A stretch of 64,000 nucleotides of DNA from Fodinibacter sp963833495 (GCA_963833495.1 CAWHYJ010000020.1:1-64000); one strand, 5' to 3'; shown: positions 50,159 through 60,539, counted from the stretch's first letter. Numbers and translations are program-made. Notes: a model not told the origin generated them from the letters alone.

Positions 50159-50186
50159 TCGACCGGCTCGGCGGCGTCCGCCACGG

Positions 50187-50202
50187 GTCGAGTGCAGGCA
50201 AC
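50187..50202 (+). repeat. Copy 1 of GTCGAGTGCAGGCAAC
   Basis: This 16-base word is repeated exactly at 50608-50623. The two copies bracket a 5'-truncated gene (50203-50600). Confidence 0.7.
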
Positions 50203-50600
50203 ACCTCGGTGAGGTGGTGCCGCGCGGACTCGACCTCGACGACCTCGTCATCGTGGCCGATGAGGTCGTCACCCGCGGGCGTGCACCGGGCAGCGCGTCG
50301 CACGGGGCCCGAGAGCCCGAGGTCAACGCACCGGTCCACGCCCGGGACGTCGGGTGGCTCGCGGAGGGTGATCTCGTCTGGCGAGCCCAACGGGTCATCG
50401 GTGGGTACCAGGGCGCAGTGCACGGCGGCATCCCGGAACCCAGCTACGACGCCGACCGCAACGGCCTCCTTCGCGACGAAGGCTGGCAGGTGCTCGAGCT
50501 CTACTCCGACGACGTCTTCCGAGCCCCGCGCCGACGCGAGACCGTCACCCGGTTCGCACTCGCCATGGGCCTCGCCCCGGCGACGCTGCACATCACCTGA
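50203..50600 (+). pseudogene. 3' remnant of a DUF559/AbiEi-like protein with endonuclease fold
   Basis: An open frame reads GLDLDDLVIVADEVVTRG, NAPVHARDVGWLAEGDLVW, RVIGGYQGAVHGG, YDADRNGLLRDEGWQVLELY, SDDVFRAPRRRETVTRFALA. The pattern (short strand with E/Q, then RN..L..EGW.V......V) fits the Vsr-like nuclease half of the large DUF559/AbiEi-type family of Actinobacteria. The N-terminal half is missing: immediately upstream is the repeat word at 50187-50202. No start codon with a ribosome site is visible, so it is likely non-functional. Confidence 0.5.
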
Positions 50601-50607
50601 GCCGCTC

Positions 50608-50671
50608 GTCGAGTGCAGGCAACGCGCAGGCGCCGGCGGCTCGCACCTCGGCGTGGTGCCTGCACTCGAGG
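50608..50671. terminator. Hairpin with GTCGAGTGCAGGCAAC arm
   Basis: The left arm CGAGTGCAGGCA (50610-50621) pairs perfectly with TGCCTGCACTCG (about 50658-50669) around a GC-rich loop. The left arm is copy 2 of the repeat at 50187. It sits between the truncated gene and the 3' end of the dehydrogenase gene, as a bidirectional terminator would. Confidence 0.6.
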
Positions 50672-50685
50672 AACGACACGGAGCC

Positions 50686-52464
50686 TCAGGCGTAGGTGCG
50701 GAACCCGCGCCCGGTCTTGCGGCCGAGGTAGCCGGCGGTGACGAGGTGCTCGAGCAGCGGCGCGGGGGCGTACCCGGGCTCGCGGAACTCGGTGTAGAGC
50801 TCGCGCTCGATGGCCAGCGACACGTCGAGCCCCACGACGTCGAGCAGCTCGAACGGGCCCATCGGCAGGCCGCAGCCGGTCTTCATCGCGGTGTCGATGT
50901 CGTCGGCGCTGGCGTAGTTGGCCTCGAGCATCCGCACCGCGTCGTTGAGGTAGGGGAAGAGCAGCGCGTTGACGATGAACCCCGAACGGTCGCCGCAGGT
51001 GACGGCCACCTTGCCGACCTTGGCGCAGAGGTCCTGCACCGTGGCGGTGACGTCGGGCGCGGTCGACACGGTGTGCACGACCTCGACCAGCTTCATGATC
51101 GCGGCGGGGTTGAAGAAGTGCATGCCGATGACGTCCTGCGGCCGCGAGGTCACCTTGGCGCAGTCGATGATCGGCAGGGACGAGGTGGTGGTGGCGAGGA
51201 TGGCGCCCGGCTTGCAGATCCGGTCGAGGTCGCGGAAGAGGTCCTGCTTGACCGCGAGGTCCTCGGCGATCGCCTCGACCACCAGGTCGACGTCGGCCAG
51301 CGCCTCGCGCGTGGTCGCACCGCTCACCCGGCCGAGCAGCGCCCCGGCGTCCTCGGCCGTCATGCGGCCCTTCTCCACGGCCCGGGCGTTGTTGCGGGCG
51401 ATCGCGGCGCGAACGGCATCCACCTTGGCGTCGCCGCGGGCGACATAGGTGACGTCGTACCCGGCCTTGGCGAACACCTCGATGATGCCGGTCGCCATGG
51501 TCCCCGACCCGACCACGCCCACCGACGCGACCGGCCGCAGCGACACCCCGGGCGGCGGGCCGCCCGACGGGGTCTGGGCGTCGGCCACCACCTGCGGCGA
51601 GCCCGGCTCGGCGTAGGTGTAGAAGCCCCGCCCGCTCTTGCGGCCGAGCAGCCCGGCGCTGACCATCTGCTTGATGATCGGGCTCGGGGCGTGCAGCCGG
51701 TCGCGGCCCTGCTTGTACATCGTGTCGAGGATCTCGTAGGCCGTGTCGAGCCCGATCAGGTCGAGCAGCGCGAGCGGCCCCATCGGGTAGCCGCAGCCGA
51801 AGCGCATGGCAGCGTCGAGGTCCTCGCGGGTCGCGTAGCGGCTCTCGTACATCGACACCGCGTGGTTGAGGTAGCCGAAGAGCAGGGCGTTGGCGATGAA
51901 GCCCGCCTTGTCGCCGACGATGACCGGCTTCTTGCCGAGCCGCTCGGCCAGCGCCTTGACGTCCTCGAAGACGTCGTCCGCGGTGATCACGGTGCGGACT
52001 ACCTCGACGAACTGCTGCACCGGGGCCGGGTTGAAGAAGTGCATGCCGACGACCCGCTTGGGGTTCGACGTCGCGACAGCGATCTCGGTGACCGGCAGCG
52101 AGGAGGTGTTGGTGGCGAGCACGGCGTCCGCGGACACCACGGCGTCGACCTTGCCGAGCAGCTCCTTCTTGAGGTCGAGCTGCTCGGGCACCGCCTCGAC
52201 CACGAGCTGGCACCCGGCCAGGTCAGCCAGGTCGCTGGTGAAGGTGACCCGCGCGTGCAGCGCGTCGTGCTCGTCCTGGGTCAGCTTGCCGCGGGTCAGG
52301 GCCCGGCCGGTGCTGCCCCCGAGCACGGCCTTGCCGTGCTCGATGCCGGCCTCGTCGACCTCGACGGCGATCACGTCGATCCCGTTGCGCGCGAAGACCT
52401 CGACGATCCCCGCGCCCATCGTCCCGAGTCCGATCACACCCACACTGGTGAAGTCACGCGTCAT
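50686..52464 (-). CDS. Tandem-duplicated 3-hydroxyacyl-CoA dehydrogenase
   Basis: Intact protein of 592 residues holding two full 3-hydroxybutyryl-CoA-dehydrogenase units. Unit 1: GLGTMGAG at about residue 12, catalytic His142 in VVGMHFFNPAPVQQFVEVV, GFIANALLFGYLN, GCGYPMGPLALLD. Unit 2: VGVVGSGTMATG at about 315-325, VIGMHFFNPAAIMKLVEVV, GFIVNALLFPYLN, GCGLPMGPFELLD. Both keep the NAD and catalytic motifs. It likely reduces acetoacetyl-CoA, supplying crotonyl-CoA precursors to Ccr. ATG 52464 (MTRDFTSVGV) is chosen over the upstream in-frame start because the Rossmann strand begins seven residues later. Confidence 0.9.
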   Translation of the reverse strand: MTRDFTSVGVIGLGTMGAGIVEVFARNGIDVIAVEVDEAGIEHGKAVLGGSTGRALTRGKLTQDEHDALHARVTFTSDLADLAGCQLVVEAVPEQLDLKKELLGKVDAVVSADAVLATNTSSLPVTEIAVATSNPKRVVGMHFFNPAPVQQFVEVVRTVITADDVFEDVKALAERLGKKPVIVGDKAGFIANALLFGYLNHAVSMYESRYATREDLDAAMRFGCGYPMGPLALLDLIGLDTAYEILDTMYKQGRDRLHAPSPIIKQMVSAGLLGRKSGRGFYTYAEPGSPQVVADAQTPSGGPPPGVSLRPVASVGVVGSGTMATGIIEVFAKAGYDVTYVARGDAKVDAVRAAIARNNARAVEKGRMTAEDAGALLGRVSGATTREALADVDLVVEAIAEDLAVKQDLFRDLDRICKPGAILATTTSSLPIIDCAKVTSRPQDVIGMHFFNPAAIMKLVEVVHTVSTAPDVTATVQDLCAKVGKVAVTCGDRSGFIVNALLFPYLNDAVRMLEANYASADDIDTAMKTGCGLPMGPFELLDVVGLDVSLAIERELYTEFREPGYAPAPLLEHLVTAGYLGRKTGRGFRTYA

Positions 52465-52587
52465 GGTCGCGATCCTCTCAGAGCGGCGCGGGACCCACGA
52501 CACCAGCACGGCGTGACACTTCTTACCCCCGGGGTCCGTGCGACCGGCGTCAGCACCCCGGATGCCGTCACGCCTCCCCCGCGCCCC

Positions 52588-52998
52588 TCACCAGTCGTGA
52601 CCCGCCGCGACCAGCTCGGCCTCGAGGGTCACCCGTTCGCGGGAGTGCAGCGGCGGCAGGCCGAGCCCGTCGGTGGGCACCTGCACCTGCTGGCAGAGCT
52701 GGATGAGCAGCTGGTCGTAGGCGGCCAGCACCGCGCGCAGCCGCGCCGCCTGGTGGGGGGCGTCGCCCTCCTCCACCCGGCGGATCTCGACCTCGAGCCG
52801 GCGCAGCTCGAGCGCGATCAGCACGGGCGGCATCGGCTGCGGCACCGGGCGCCCGAGCACCCGGCGGCGCCAGAGCCGCAGGCGCTCGGCGTGCGGCCCG
52901 AGCCGCCGGGCGAGCGGGCGCAGCACGCGGGGCGGCTCGCCGCCGGTGAACCAGTTGAGCGCGGCCCCCTGGGCGACGAACCAGAGCCCGGGCAGCAC
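52588..52998 (-). CDS. Conserved hypothetical protein with N-terminal hydrophobic segment
   Basis: Protein of 136 residues: LPGLWFVAQGAALNWFTGG at the N-terminus (partial membrane or signal helix), then a basic helical region (RPLARRLGPHAERLRLWRRR), and a helical C-terminus (PPVLIALELRRLEVEIRRVEE, AAYDQLLIQLCQQVQVP). Not recognised as a named family. GTG 52998 is the first start; the hydrophobic segment may extend further upstream. The gene is divergent from nucS. Confidence 0.5.
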   Translation of the reverse strand: MLPGLWFVAQGAALNWFTGGEPPRVLRPLARRLGPHAERLRLWRRRVLGRPVPQPMPPVLIALELRRLEVEIRRVEEGDAPHQAARLRAVLAAYDQLLIQLCQQVQVPTDGLGLPPLHSRERVTLEAELVAAGHDW

Positions 52999-53125
52999 GA
53001 CGCAGGACCCCTGTCCACAGGGCTGCCCTCATTGGCCTCACCTCTACCGCGACCGTGCTCCGGTTCCTACCCACGAGTGTGCGCCCGGACTCCCGCCAGC
53101 ACAACGGATTCACGCATCCCCGCAG

Positions 53126-53131
53126 TAGGGT
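53126..53131 (+). promoter_or_regulatory. -10-like TAGGGT of nucS
   Basis: TAGGGT ends 8 nt before GTG 53140; leaderless spacing. Confidence 0.5.
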
Positions 53132-53139
53132 GGTCGACC

Positions 53140-53836
53140 GTGCGACTCGTGATCGCGACGTGCAGCGTCGACTACGACGGGCGGCTCACCGCCCACCTGC
53201 CGCTGGCGACCCGGTTGCTCCTGGTCAAGGCCGACGGCTCGGTGCTCGTGCACTCCGACGGCGGGTCCTACAAGCCGCTGAACTGGATGTCGCCGCCGTG
53301 CGCGATGGCCGAGGTCGAGCCCGACGAGGGCGAGGCGGCCGAGGGCGTCACGGCGGTCTGGGTCGTGCAGCACGCCAAGTCCGAGGACCGGCTGCGCGTG
53401 AAGATCCACGAGGTGCACCACGACAGCGCCCACGAGCTCGGGGTCGACCCGGGCCTGGTCAAGGACGGCGTCGAGGCGCACCTGCAGAAGCTGCTCGCCG
53501 AGCACATCACCACGCTCGGCGACGGGGTGGACGCTGACCCGCCGCGAGTTCATGACCCCCATCGGGCCCGTCGACATCCTCTGCAAGGACGGCGCCGGCG
53601 CCACGGTGGCCATCGAGATCAAGCGGCGCGGCGACATCGACGGCGTCGAGCAGCTCACCCGCTACCTCGAGCTGATGAACCGCGACCCGCACCTGGCGCC
53701 GGTCACCGGCGTCTTCGCGGCCCAGCAGATCAAGCCGCAGGCGCGCACCCTCGCCGAGGACCGCGGCATCCGCTGCGTCGTGCTCGACTACGACGCGCTC
53801 AAGGGCATCGACAACAGCGAGCACCGCCTCTTCTGA
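53140..53836 (+). CDS. nucS: Mismatch endonuclease NucS/EndoMS (one frame break)
   Basis: About 231 residues. N-terminal dimerisation domain RLVIATCSVDYDGRLTAHLPLATRLLLVKADGSVLVHSD, SYKPLNWMSPPC; C-terminal RecB-like nuclease domain with REFMTPIGPVDILCKD (metal Asp) and VAIEIKRRGDIDGVEQLTRY (the E-x-K pair). In Actinobacteria, which lack MutS/MutL, NucS cleaves both strands at mismatches and lowers mutation rate. One extra base near 53525-53532 shifts the frame between GDGV and TRREFMTPIG, in the linker before the nuclease domain. If real, this would make the strain a mutator. Confidence 0.9.
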
Positions 53837-53847
53837 CCCGCCCCGGA

Positions 53848-53863
53848 GTCGACCAACAGGTCA
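53848..53863 (-). repeat. Diverged inverted copy of the TGACCTRTTGGTCGA repeat
   Basis: On the minus strand it reads TGACCTGTTGGTCGAC, matching the core of the copies at 37497 and 37699 with one change in the loop (A to G) and one at the last base. It lies between convergent nucS and the next gene, the place of a terminator. Confidence 0.5.
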
Positions 53864-53879
53864 GATGCGGGACGCCCGG

Positions 53880-54173
53880 TCAGCCGGACGCCGGGAGCAC
53901 GGCCCAGCCGTCGTCACCGATCTCGAGCACGACGACGTCCCGCGCCGGTCGGCGGGCGCGGCCGAGGTGGTGCAGGACGGCATCGCGCTGGTCAGGAGTC
54001 ACCGGCACGACGACGCGCTCGCCGCGGTGCAGGTCGGCGAGCGCCTGCAGCTCCTCGACGACATCGGCCTCCGGGCGCAGCGGGCGGGCCACGACGGCAC
54101 CGGCGCCGGCCGCGGCATCCGGCGCCGTTCCGACGGGCACGAGCACCAGGGTGGCGGCGCAGTGCAGGGCCAT
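53880..54173 (-). CDS. Small conserved hypothetical protein
   Basis: Protein of 97 residues (MALHCAATLVLVPVGTA, then ADVVEELQALADLHRGERVVVPV, DVVVLEIGDDGWAVLPASG). It looks like a compact alpha/beta fold of alternating hydrophobic strands and a helix, without a recognised motif. ATG 54173 has TAGCGT 7 nt upstream, which supports expression. Confidence 0.5.
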   Translation of the reverse strand: MALHCAATLVLVPVGTAPDAAAGAGAVVARPLRPEADVVEELQALADLHRGERVVVPVTPDQRDAVLHHLGRARRPARDVVVLEIGDDGWAVLPASG

Positions 54174-54180
54174 GCCCGGC

Positions 54181-54186
54181 ACGCTA
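54181..54186 (-). promoter_or_regulatory. -10-like TAGCGT
   Basis: Minus-strand TAGCGT lies 7 nt before ATG 54173. Confidence 0.4.
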
Positions 54187-54314
54187 CGCGCACCTTCGAC
54201 AGCCGCGGCGGTCTCGGCATACCGGGGAATGCCGTGGGTAGGGGCCCAGTTGTCGACCACCGGCGCCGCACCAGGGCGCCGTCGCCATTTCCGTCGGACC
54301 GAGAGGACACCACC

Positions 54315-54896
54315 ATGACCAGCACGACCGACACCAGCACCACCACGAACACCAGCGAGCAGCGCAAGGTCGCCTTCCTCGTCGCCCCCGAGGGCATCGA
54401 GCAGGTCGAGCTCACCGGGCCATGGGAGGCCGTCGAGCAGTCCGGCGCCACGCCCGTGCTCATCTCGACCCAGGACGGCCGGGTGCAGGCGTTCAACCAC
54501 CTCGACAAGGGCGACACCTTCGACGTCGATGTCACCGTGGCGTCGGCCGACGTCGCCGACTACGCCGCCCTCGTGCTGCCCGGCGGCGTCGCCAACCCCG
54601 ACGCGCTGCGCACCGACGCGGATGCGGTGGCGTTCGTGCGCCAGTTCGTGCAGTCGGGCAAGCCGGTGGCCGCGATCTGCCACGCACCGTGGACCCTCAT
54701 CGAGGCCGATGTCGTGCGCGGCCGCACCGTCACCTCCTGGCCCAGCCTGCAGACCGACCTGCGCAACGCCGGCGCCACCTGGGAGGACCGCGAGGTCGTC
54801 GTCGACGACAACCTGATCACCAGCCGCAACCCCGACGACATCCCCGCCTTCACCCGCGAGCTGACCGCGGCGCTGTCGGCGTCCGTCGACGCCTGA
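54315..54896 (+). CDS. DJ-1/PfpI family protein (YhbO/YraA-type)
   Basis: Intact protein of 193 residues: KVAFLVAPEGIEQVELTGPWEAVE, FDVDVTVASADVADYAALVLPGGVANPD, and the nucleophile elbow PVAAICHAPWTLIEADVV with Cys122 followed by His, plus DNLITSRNPDDIPAF. Members act as glyoxalase-III-like or general stress proteins; old protease assignments are doubtful. The unusual Thr/Ser-rich leader (STTDTSTTTNTSEQ) precedes the fold. ATG 54315 follows GAGAGGA. Confidence 0.85.
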   Translation: MTSTTDTSTTTNTSEQRKVAFLVAPEGIEQVELTGPWEAVEQSGATPVLISTQDGRVQAFNHLDKGDTFDVDVTVASADVADYAALVLPGGVANPDALRTDADAVAFVRQFVQSGKPVAAICHAPWTLIEADVVRGRTVTSWPSLQTDLRNAGATWEDREVVVDDNLITSRNPDDIPAFTRELTAALSASVDA

Positions 54897-54931
54897 CGCC
54901 TTCCGGCTCGGAGCCGACGCCCGTCCTCGCC

Positions 54932-57002
54932 TCAGGCGTGGGCGGGCGTCGCCGCGTCGGCGGGCAGGCCGCGTGAAGCCCTGATGACCTCGACGAAGCG
55001 CACCATGATGTCGTTGAGCCCGAAGTCCTTGGGCGTGAACACCTCGGCCACGCCCATCGCCTTGAGCTTCACCGCATCGGCCTCGGGGATGATGCCGCCC
55101 ACGATCACCGGCACGTCACCGGCGCCGGCCTCGCGCATCAGCTCGAGCACCTCGGGCACGAGCTCCATGTGCGAACCGCTCAGGATCGAGATGCCCACGA
55201 GGTGAACGTCCTCGGCCACGGCCGCGCCCACGATCTGCTCGGGCGTCAGTCGGATGCCCTGGTAGACCACCTCGAAGCCGGCGTCGCGGGCCCGAACGGC
55301 GATCTGCTCGGCACCGTTGGAGTGGCCGTCGAGCCCCGGCTTGCCCACGAGCAGCCGCAGCCGCTCGCCCAGCTCGTCACTGGTGGCGGCCACCATCGCC
55401 CGCACGTCGGCCAGCGCCTCGGACCCGGCACCCACACCGACCGAGCCGCTGACCCCGGTCGGGGCCCGGAACTCACCGAAGACCGACCGCAGCGCCCCGG
55501 CCCACTCCCCCGTGGTCAGCCCGGCCCGCGCGCACTCCAAGGTCGCCGGCATCAGGTTGGTGTCGGTGCCGGCATCCGCGATGAGCCGGGCCAGGGCGGA
55601 TGCCGCGCGCTCCCGACGCTCCGGGTCGGCGTCACGCTCCTCCCGCCAGCGCCGGACCGCGGCCACCGCGGCGGCCTCGACGCCGGCATCCACGCCCTGG
55701 ATCGCCGTCTCGAGGTCAGCCGTGAGTGGGTTGGGCTCCGTGGTCTCGAAGCGGTTGACCCCCACGACGACGTCCTCGCCGGACTCGATGCGCTGCCGAC
55801 GGCGCGAGTGCGAGGCCACGAGCTCGCTCTTCATGTAGCCGCCCTCGACCGCCGGCACCGCGCCACCCATGGCCTGCACCCGGTCGATCTCGGCGCGCGC
55901 TCCCTCGACGAGCTCGGCGACCTTGGCCGCGACCACCGTCGAGCCCTCGAAGAGGTCGTCGTACTCGAGCAGGTCGCTCTCGAACGCCAGCACCTGCTGG
56001 ATGCGCAGCGACCACTGCTGGTCCCAGGGGCGGGGCAGCCCCAGCGCCTCGTTCCACGCGGGCAGCTGCACGGCGCGGGCCCGGGCGTCCTTGCTCATGG
56101 TGACGGCGAGCATCTCGAGCACGATGCGCTGCACGTTGTTCTCGGGCTGCGCCTCGGTGAGCCCCAGCGAGTTCACCTGCACGCCGTAGCGGAACCGGCG
56201 CTGCTTGGCGTCGGTGACGCCGTAGCGCTCGAGGGTCAGCTCGTCCCAGAGCTGCACGAAGGCGCGCATCTTGCACATCTCCTCGACGAAGCGCACGCCG
56301 GCGTTGACGAAGAACGAGATGCGGGCCACGACCTCGCCGAAGCGCTCGGGGGGCACCTGGCCCGAGTCGCGCACGGCATCCAGCACGGCGATGGCGGTGC
56401 ACATCGCGTAGGCGATCTCCTGCACCGGCGTCGCGCCGGCCTCCTGCAGGTGGTAGCTGCAGATGTTGGTCGGGTTCCACTTGGGGATCTCGGAGACGGT
56501 GTAGGTCACCATGTCGGTGATCAGCCGCAGCGAAGGCCCCGGGGCGAAGACGTAGGTCCCGCGCGAGAGGTACTCCTTGATGATGTCGTTCTGGGTCGTG
56601 CCGGCCAGCGCCAGCACCGCGGATGCCGGGTCCTCGCCCGCCTGCCTGCGCCTGCTCCTCCGCGGCCACCTGGTAGAGCGCGAGGAGCCACATCGCGGTG
56701 GCGTTGATCGTCATCGAGGTGTTCATCCGCGACAGCGGGATGTCGGCGAACAGCGCCCGCATGTCGCCGATGTGCGAGACGGGCACGCCGACCTTGCCGA
56801 CCTCGCCGCGCGCGAGCACGTGGTCCGGGTCGTAGCCCGTCTGGGTGGGCAGGTCGAACGCCACGGACAGGCCGGTCTGGCCCTTGTCGAGGTTGCGTCG
56901 GTAGAGGGCGTTGCTGGCGGCGGCGCTGGAGTGGCCGGCGTAGGTCCGCATCACCCACGGGCGGTCACGCTCGGGGCGGGTGGCGTCGGGGCTCTCGGGC
57001 AT
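54932..57002 (-). CDS. ecm: Ethylmalonyl-CoA mutase (one frame break)
   Basis: Single-chain adenosylcobalamin-dependent mutase of about 690 residues, converting (2R)-ethylmalonyl-CoA to methylsuccinyl-CoA. N-terminal TYAGHSSAAASNALYRRNL, TGLSVAFDLPTQTGYD, NTSMTINATAMWLLALY; TTQNDIIKEYLSRGTY, CSYHLQEAGATPVQE, AGVRFVEEMCKMRAF; C-terminal B12 domain with GKPGLDGHSNGAEQIAVRA (His ligand) and ISILSGSHMELVPEV. I assign Ecm rather than methylmalonyl-CoA mutase from the pattern of these motifs and from ccr, mce and meaB nearby; MeaA-like mutase is the alternative. One extra base near 56640. ATG 57002 has TAGCGT 7 nt upstream. Confidence 0.88.
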
Positions 57003-57009
57003 GCGGTGA

Positions 57010-57015
57010 ACGCTA
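57010..57015 (-). promoter_or_regulatory. -10-like TAGCGT of ecm
   Basis: Minus-strand TAGCGT lies 7 nt before ATG 57002. Confidence 0.45.
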
Positions 57016-57109
57016 GCCGCGGCGCACGGGTGCGGGTAGCGACCGGCGCGGTGAGAGTGCCCACACCAGCGGGCACCCGGCGCCTCGTCGGCGGGGGCTC
57101 AGGCCGTGG

Positions 57110-57496
57110 TCAGCCGGCCGCACCGGCCAGGGCCGGCTCGTCGGTGGCCGTGGTGGGCAGTGCCGCCAGCAGGGAGTGCAGCCGAGCGCGACGCAGCAGT
57201 CGGCGGGTGCGTTCGTCGGCGGCGACGATACGCAGCGGGCGCCCGGCGCGGCGGGCGCGTCGCTGGCACTCGACGAGGAAACCGAAGCCCGTCGCGTCGC
57301 CCACCTCGGCCTCGGCGAGGTCGAGCAGCACCGGTGTGGCGCCCTCGGCGATCAACCGGTGCACCGTGAGGCGCAGGTCTGCGACCGTGCGCACGTCGAG
57401 CCGCCCCCGCAGCGTGACGTGGCAACCACGGTCATCGTTCAACTCGGTGATGGTCACGATGGCCGTCCCCTGTCCCGCCACAATGCCCCCTCTCAC
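57110..57496 (-). CDS. STAS-domain anti-sigma-factor antagonist-like protein
   Basis: Protein of 128 residues with a STAS fold: CHVTLRGRLDVRTVADLRLTVHRLIAEGATPVLLDLAEAEVGDATGFGFLV. In SpoIIAA/RsbV-type antagonists the phosphorylated residue is Ser in D-S-S/T-G; here it is DATG with Thr69, which could still be phosphorylated. No partner kinase or sigma gene is near. GTG 57496 is the first start; a GTG 9 codons further in, behind GGGACAGGGG, is an alternative. Confidence 0.75.
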   Translation of the reverse strand: MRGGIVAGQGTAIVTITELNDDRGCHVTLRGRLDVRTVADLRLTVHRLIAEGATPVLLDLAEAEVGDATGFGFLVECQRRARRAGRPLRIVAADERTRRLLRRARLHSLLAALPTTATDEPALAGAAG

Positions 57497-57630
57497 ATCG
57501 TCGTGGGTCCATTAGACAGACCGGGGGGTATGCGCGTCACCCACATTCGGGTAAAGAGCGGGCAAAGAATGGACAATGTCACCTTGATGCCAGCGCTGGC
57601 GGCGGTGTCTCGGTCTGCGAGGCTGGGGCC

Positions 57631-58245
57631 ATGGTCAACCTCACCCGCATCTACACCCGCACCGGCGACGACGGCAGCACCTCGCTGGGCGACCTGAGCC
57701 GCACCCGCAAGACCGACCCGCGGCTGGCGGCCTATGCCGACACCAACGAGGCCAACGCGGCCCTCGGCCTCGCCATCGCCTGCGGCGACCTCCCCGAGGA
57801 CGTGCGGGTGGTGCTGACCCGGGTGCAGAACGACCTGTTCGACATCGGCGCCGACCTGTCCACCCCGCTGCAGCGCACCTACGAGTACCCCCCGCTGCGG
57901 GTCAAGGAGGAGTGGGTCGGCGAGCTCGAGGCCGACTGCGACCGCTACCTCGAGCGGCTCGAGAAGCTGCGGTCCTTCATCCTGCCGGGCGGCACCCCGG
58001 GCGCTGCACACCTGCACCTGGCCCTGACCGTGGTGCGCCGGGCGGAGCGGTCGGTGTGGGCGGCCGTCGAGGCCTACGGCACCGAGCCGGGCGAGTCCCG
58101 CGGCGAGGGCGGGGTCAACCCGGTCACGGCCACCTACCTCAACCGGCTCTCCGACCTGCTCTTCGTGCTGGCGCGCTGCGCCAACCTCCCCGGCGGCGAC
58201 GTGCTCTGGGCCCCCGGCGGCGGCCGCGAGCAGGCCCCCAGCTGA
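57631..58245 (+). CDS. pduO: Cob(I)alamin adenosyltransferase, PduO type
   Basis: Intact protein of 204 residues: RIYTRTGDDGSTSLGDLSRTRKTDPRLAAYAD (ATP site), ANAALGLAI, QNDLFDIGADLSTP, FILPGGTPGAAHLHLALTVVRRAERSV and LNRLSDLLFVLAR. It makes adenosylcobalamin, the cofactor of the mutase encoded just upstream on the other strand. Its position beside DUF2550 and the ATP synthase operon is the usual actinobacterial order. Confidence 0.93.
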   Translation: MVNLTRIYTRTGDDGSTSLGDLSRTRKTDPRLAAYADTNEANAALGLAIACGDLPEDVRVVLTRVQNDLFDIGADLSTPLQRTYEYPPLRVKEEWVGELEADCDRYLERLEKLRSFILPGGTPGAAHLHLALTVVRRAERSVWAAVEAYGTEPGESRGEGGVNPVTATYLNRLSDLLFVLARCANLPGGDVLWAPGGGREQAPS

Positions 58246-58251
58246 CCTACC

Positions 58252-58328
58252 CCGACTTCTTGCGAATTTCCCACCCCGCGAACGAACGTCAGGGGCCGCT
58301 CAGCGGTGGGAAATTCGCAAGAAGTCGG
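58252..58328. terminator. Terminator with perfect 24-bp stem
   Basis: The arms 58252-58275 and 58305-58328 are perfect 24-nt inverted repeats around a 29-nt loop. They contain GAATTTCCC / GGGAAATTC, the most AT-rich stretch of the neighbourhood. It separates convergent pduO and the DUF2550 gene and probably ends both transcripts. Confidence 0.85.
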
Positions 58329-58344
58329 CAGAGAAGAGGGCAGC

Positions 58345-58777
58345 TCAGGCGACGTTGACGTTGAAGCCGGGCGGGCTGGACTCCAGCCAGGCACGCACCG
58401 CGGTGTAGGCGGCCGGCACGAACGCGAACTCGCACGCCTGGGTCCCCGCCCGCCCCTGCACGGCCACCGGGTCGGCCAGCCCCGGGATCGGGTCGAGCAG
58501 CGGCACTGCCGTGCCGAAGTCGAGCTCACCGCGCTGCCAGGACACCTCGGCGCGCCAGCGAGGGCCCGACGATGCTGAACCACTCGAAGCGGTCCGAGCT
58601 GAGCCGGGCCAGGCCCAGCCGCCACCGGCCGGCCTCGCCCTGGCGCCGCGCGCAGAGCATGACCGGGCGGCCGTCGCCGGAGATGAAGCGTCGGCGCGCC
58701 CACACGAAGGTGAGCGCGCCGACGACGAGCAGGACGACGAGGGCGAGGACCAGCTCGGCAGCCACGAACGGCGTCAT
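58345..58777 (-). CDS. DUF2550 membrane-anchored protein (one frame break)
   Basis: About 143 residues: N-terminal helix VAAELVLALVVLLVVGALTFVWARRRFISGDGRPVMLC, then RWRLGLARLSSDRFEWFSI. After an extra base near 58560 it continues EVSWQRGELDFGTAVPLL and CEFAFVPAAYTAVRAWLE. This is the DUF2550 family that follows atpC in Actinobacteria; the function is unknown. It lies 24 nt downstream of atpC and is probably in the same operon. Confidence 0.85.
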
Positions 58778-58801
58778 GCGAGCGGTCCCCGGCCCTCGAT
58801 G

Positions 58802-59067
58802 TCAGGAGCCCATGCCGCTGGCGTCGACCGACTCGGCGATGATCGTCACCCGGTCGTGGTCGACCGAGAGGAACCCGCCGTCGATCTGCGCCGAGCGCCA
58901 CGACCCGTCGGCGTTGACCCGCACCTCGCCCTCCGCGAGCACGCAGAGGATCGGGGTGTGACCCGGCAGGATGCCGAGGTCGCCGTCGATGGAGCGCGCG
59001 CTGACCTGGCTCGCCTCACCCTCCCAGACCTTGCGGTCCGCGGAGACGATCTCGACCTGGAGCGGCA

Positions 59068-59068
<1 letters not shown>
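58802..59068 (-). CDS. atpC: ATP synthase F1 epsilon subunit
   Basis: Intact protein of 88 residues: MPLQVEIVSADRKVWEGEASQVSARSIDGDLGILPGHTPIL, then VRVNADGSWRSAQIDGGFLSV. Only the N-terminal beta-barrel is present with a short tail; the C-terminal helical hairpin that inhibits ATPase in other bacteria is missing, as in several Actinobacteria. The ATG shares one base with the atpD stop (TGATG). Confidence 0.95.
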
Positions 59069-60525
<1,457 letters not shown>

Positions 60526-60539
60526 GGTCTCTCTCTCGC

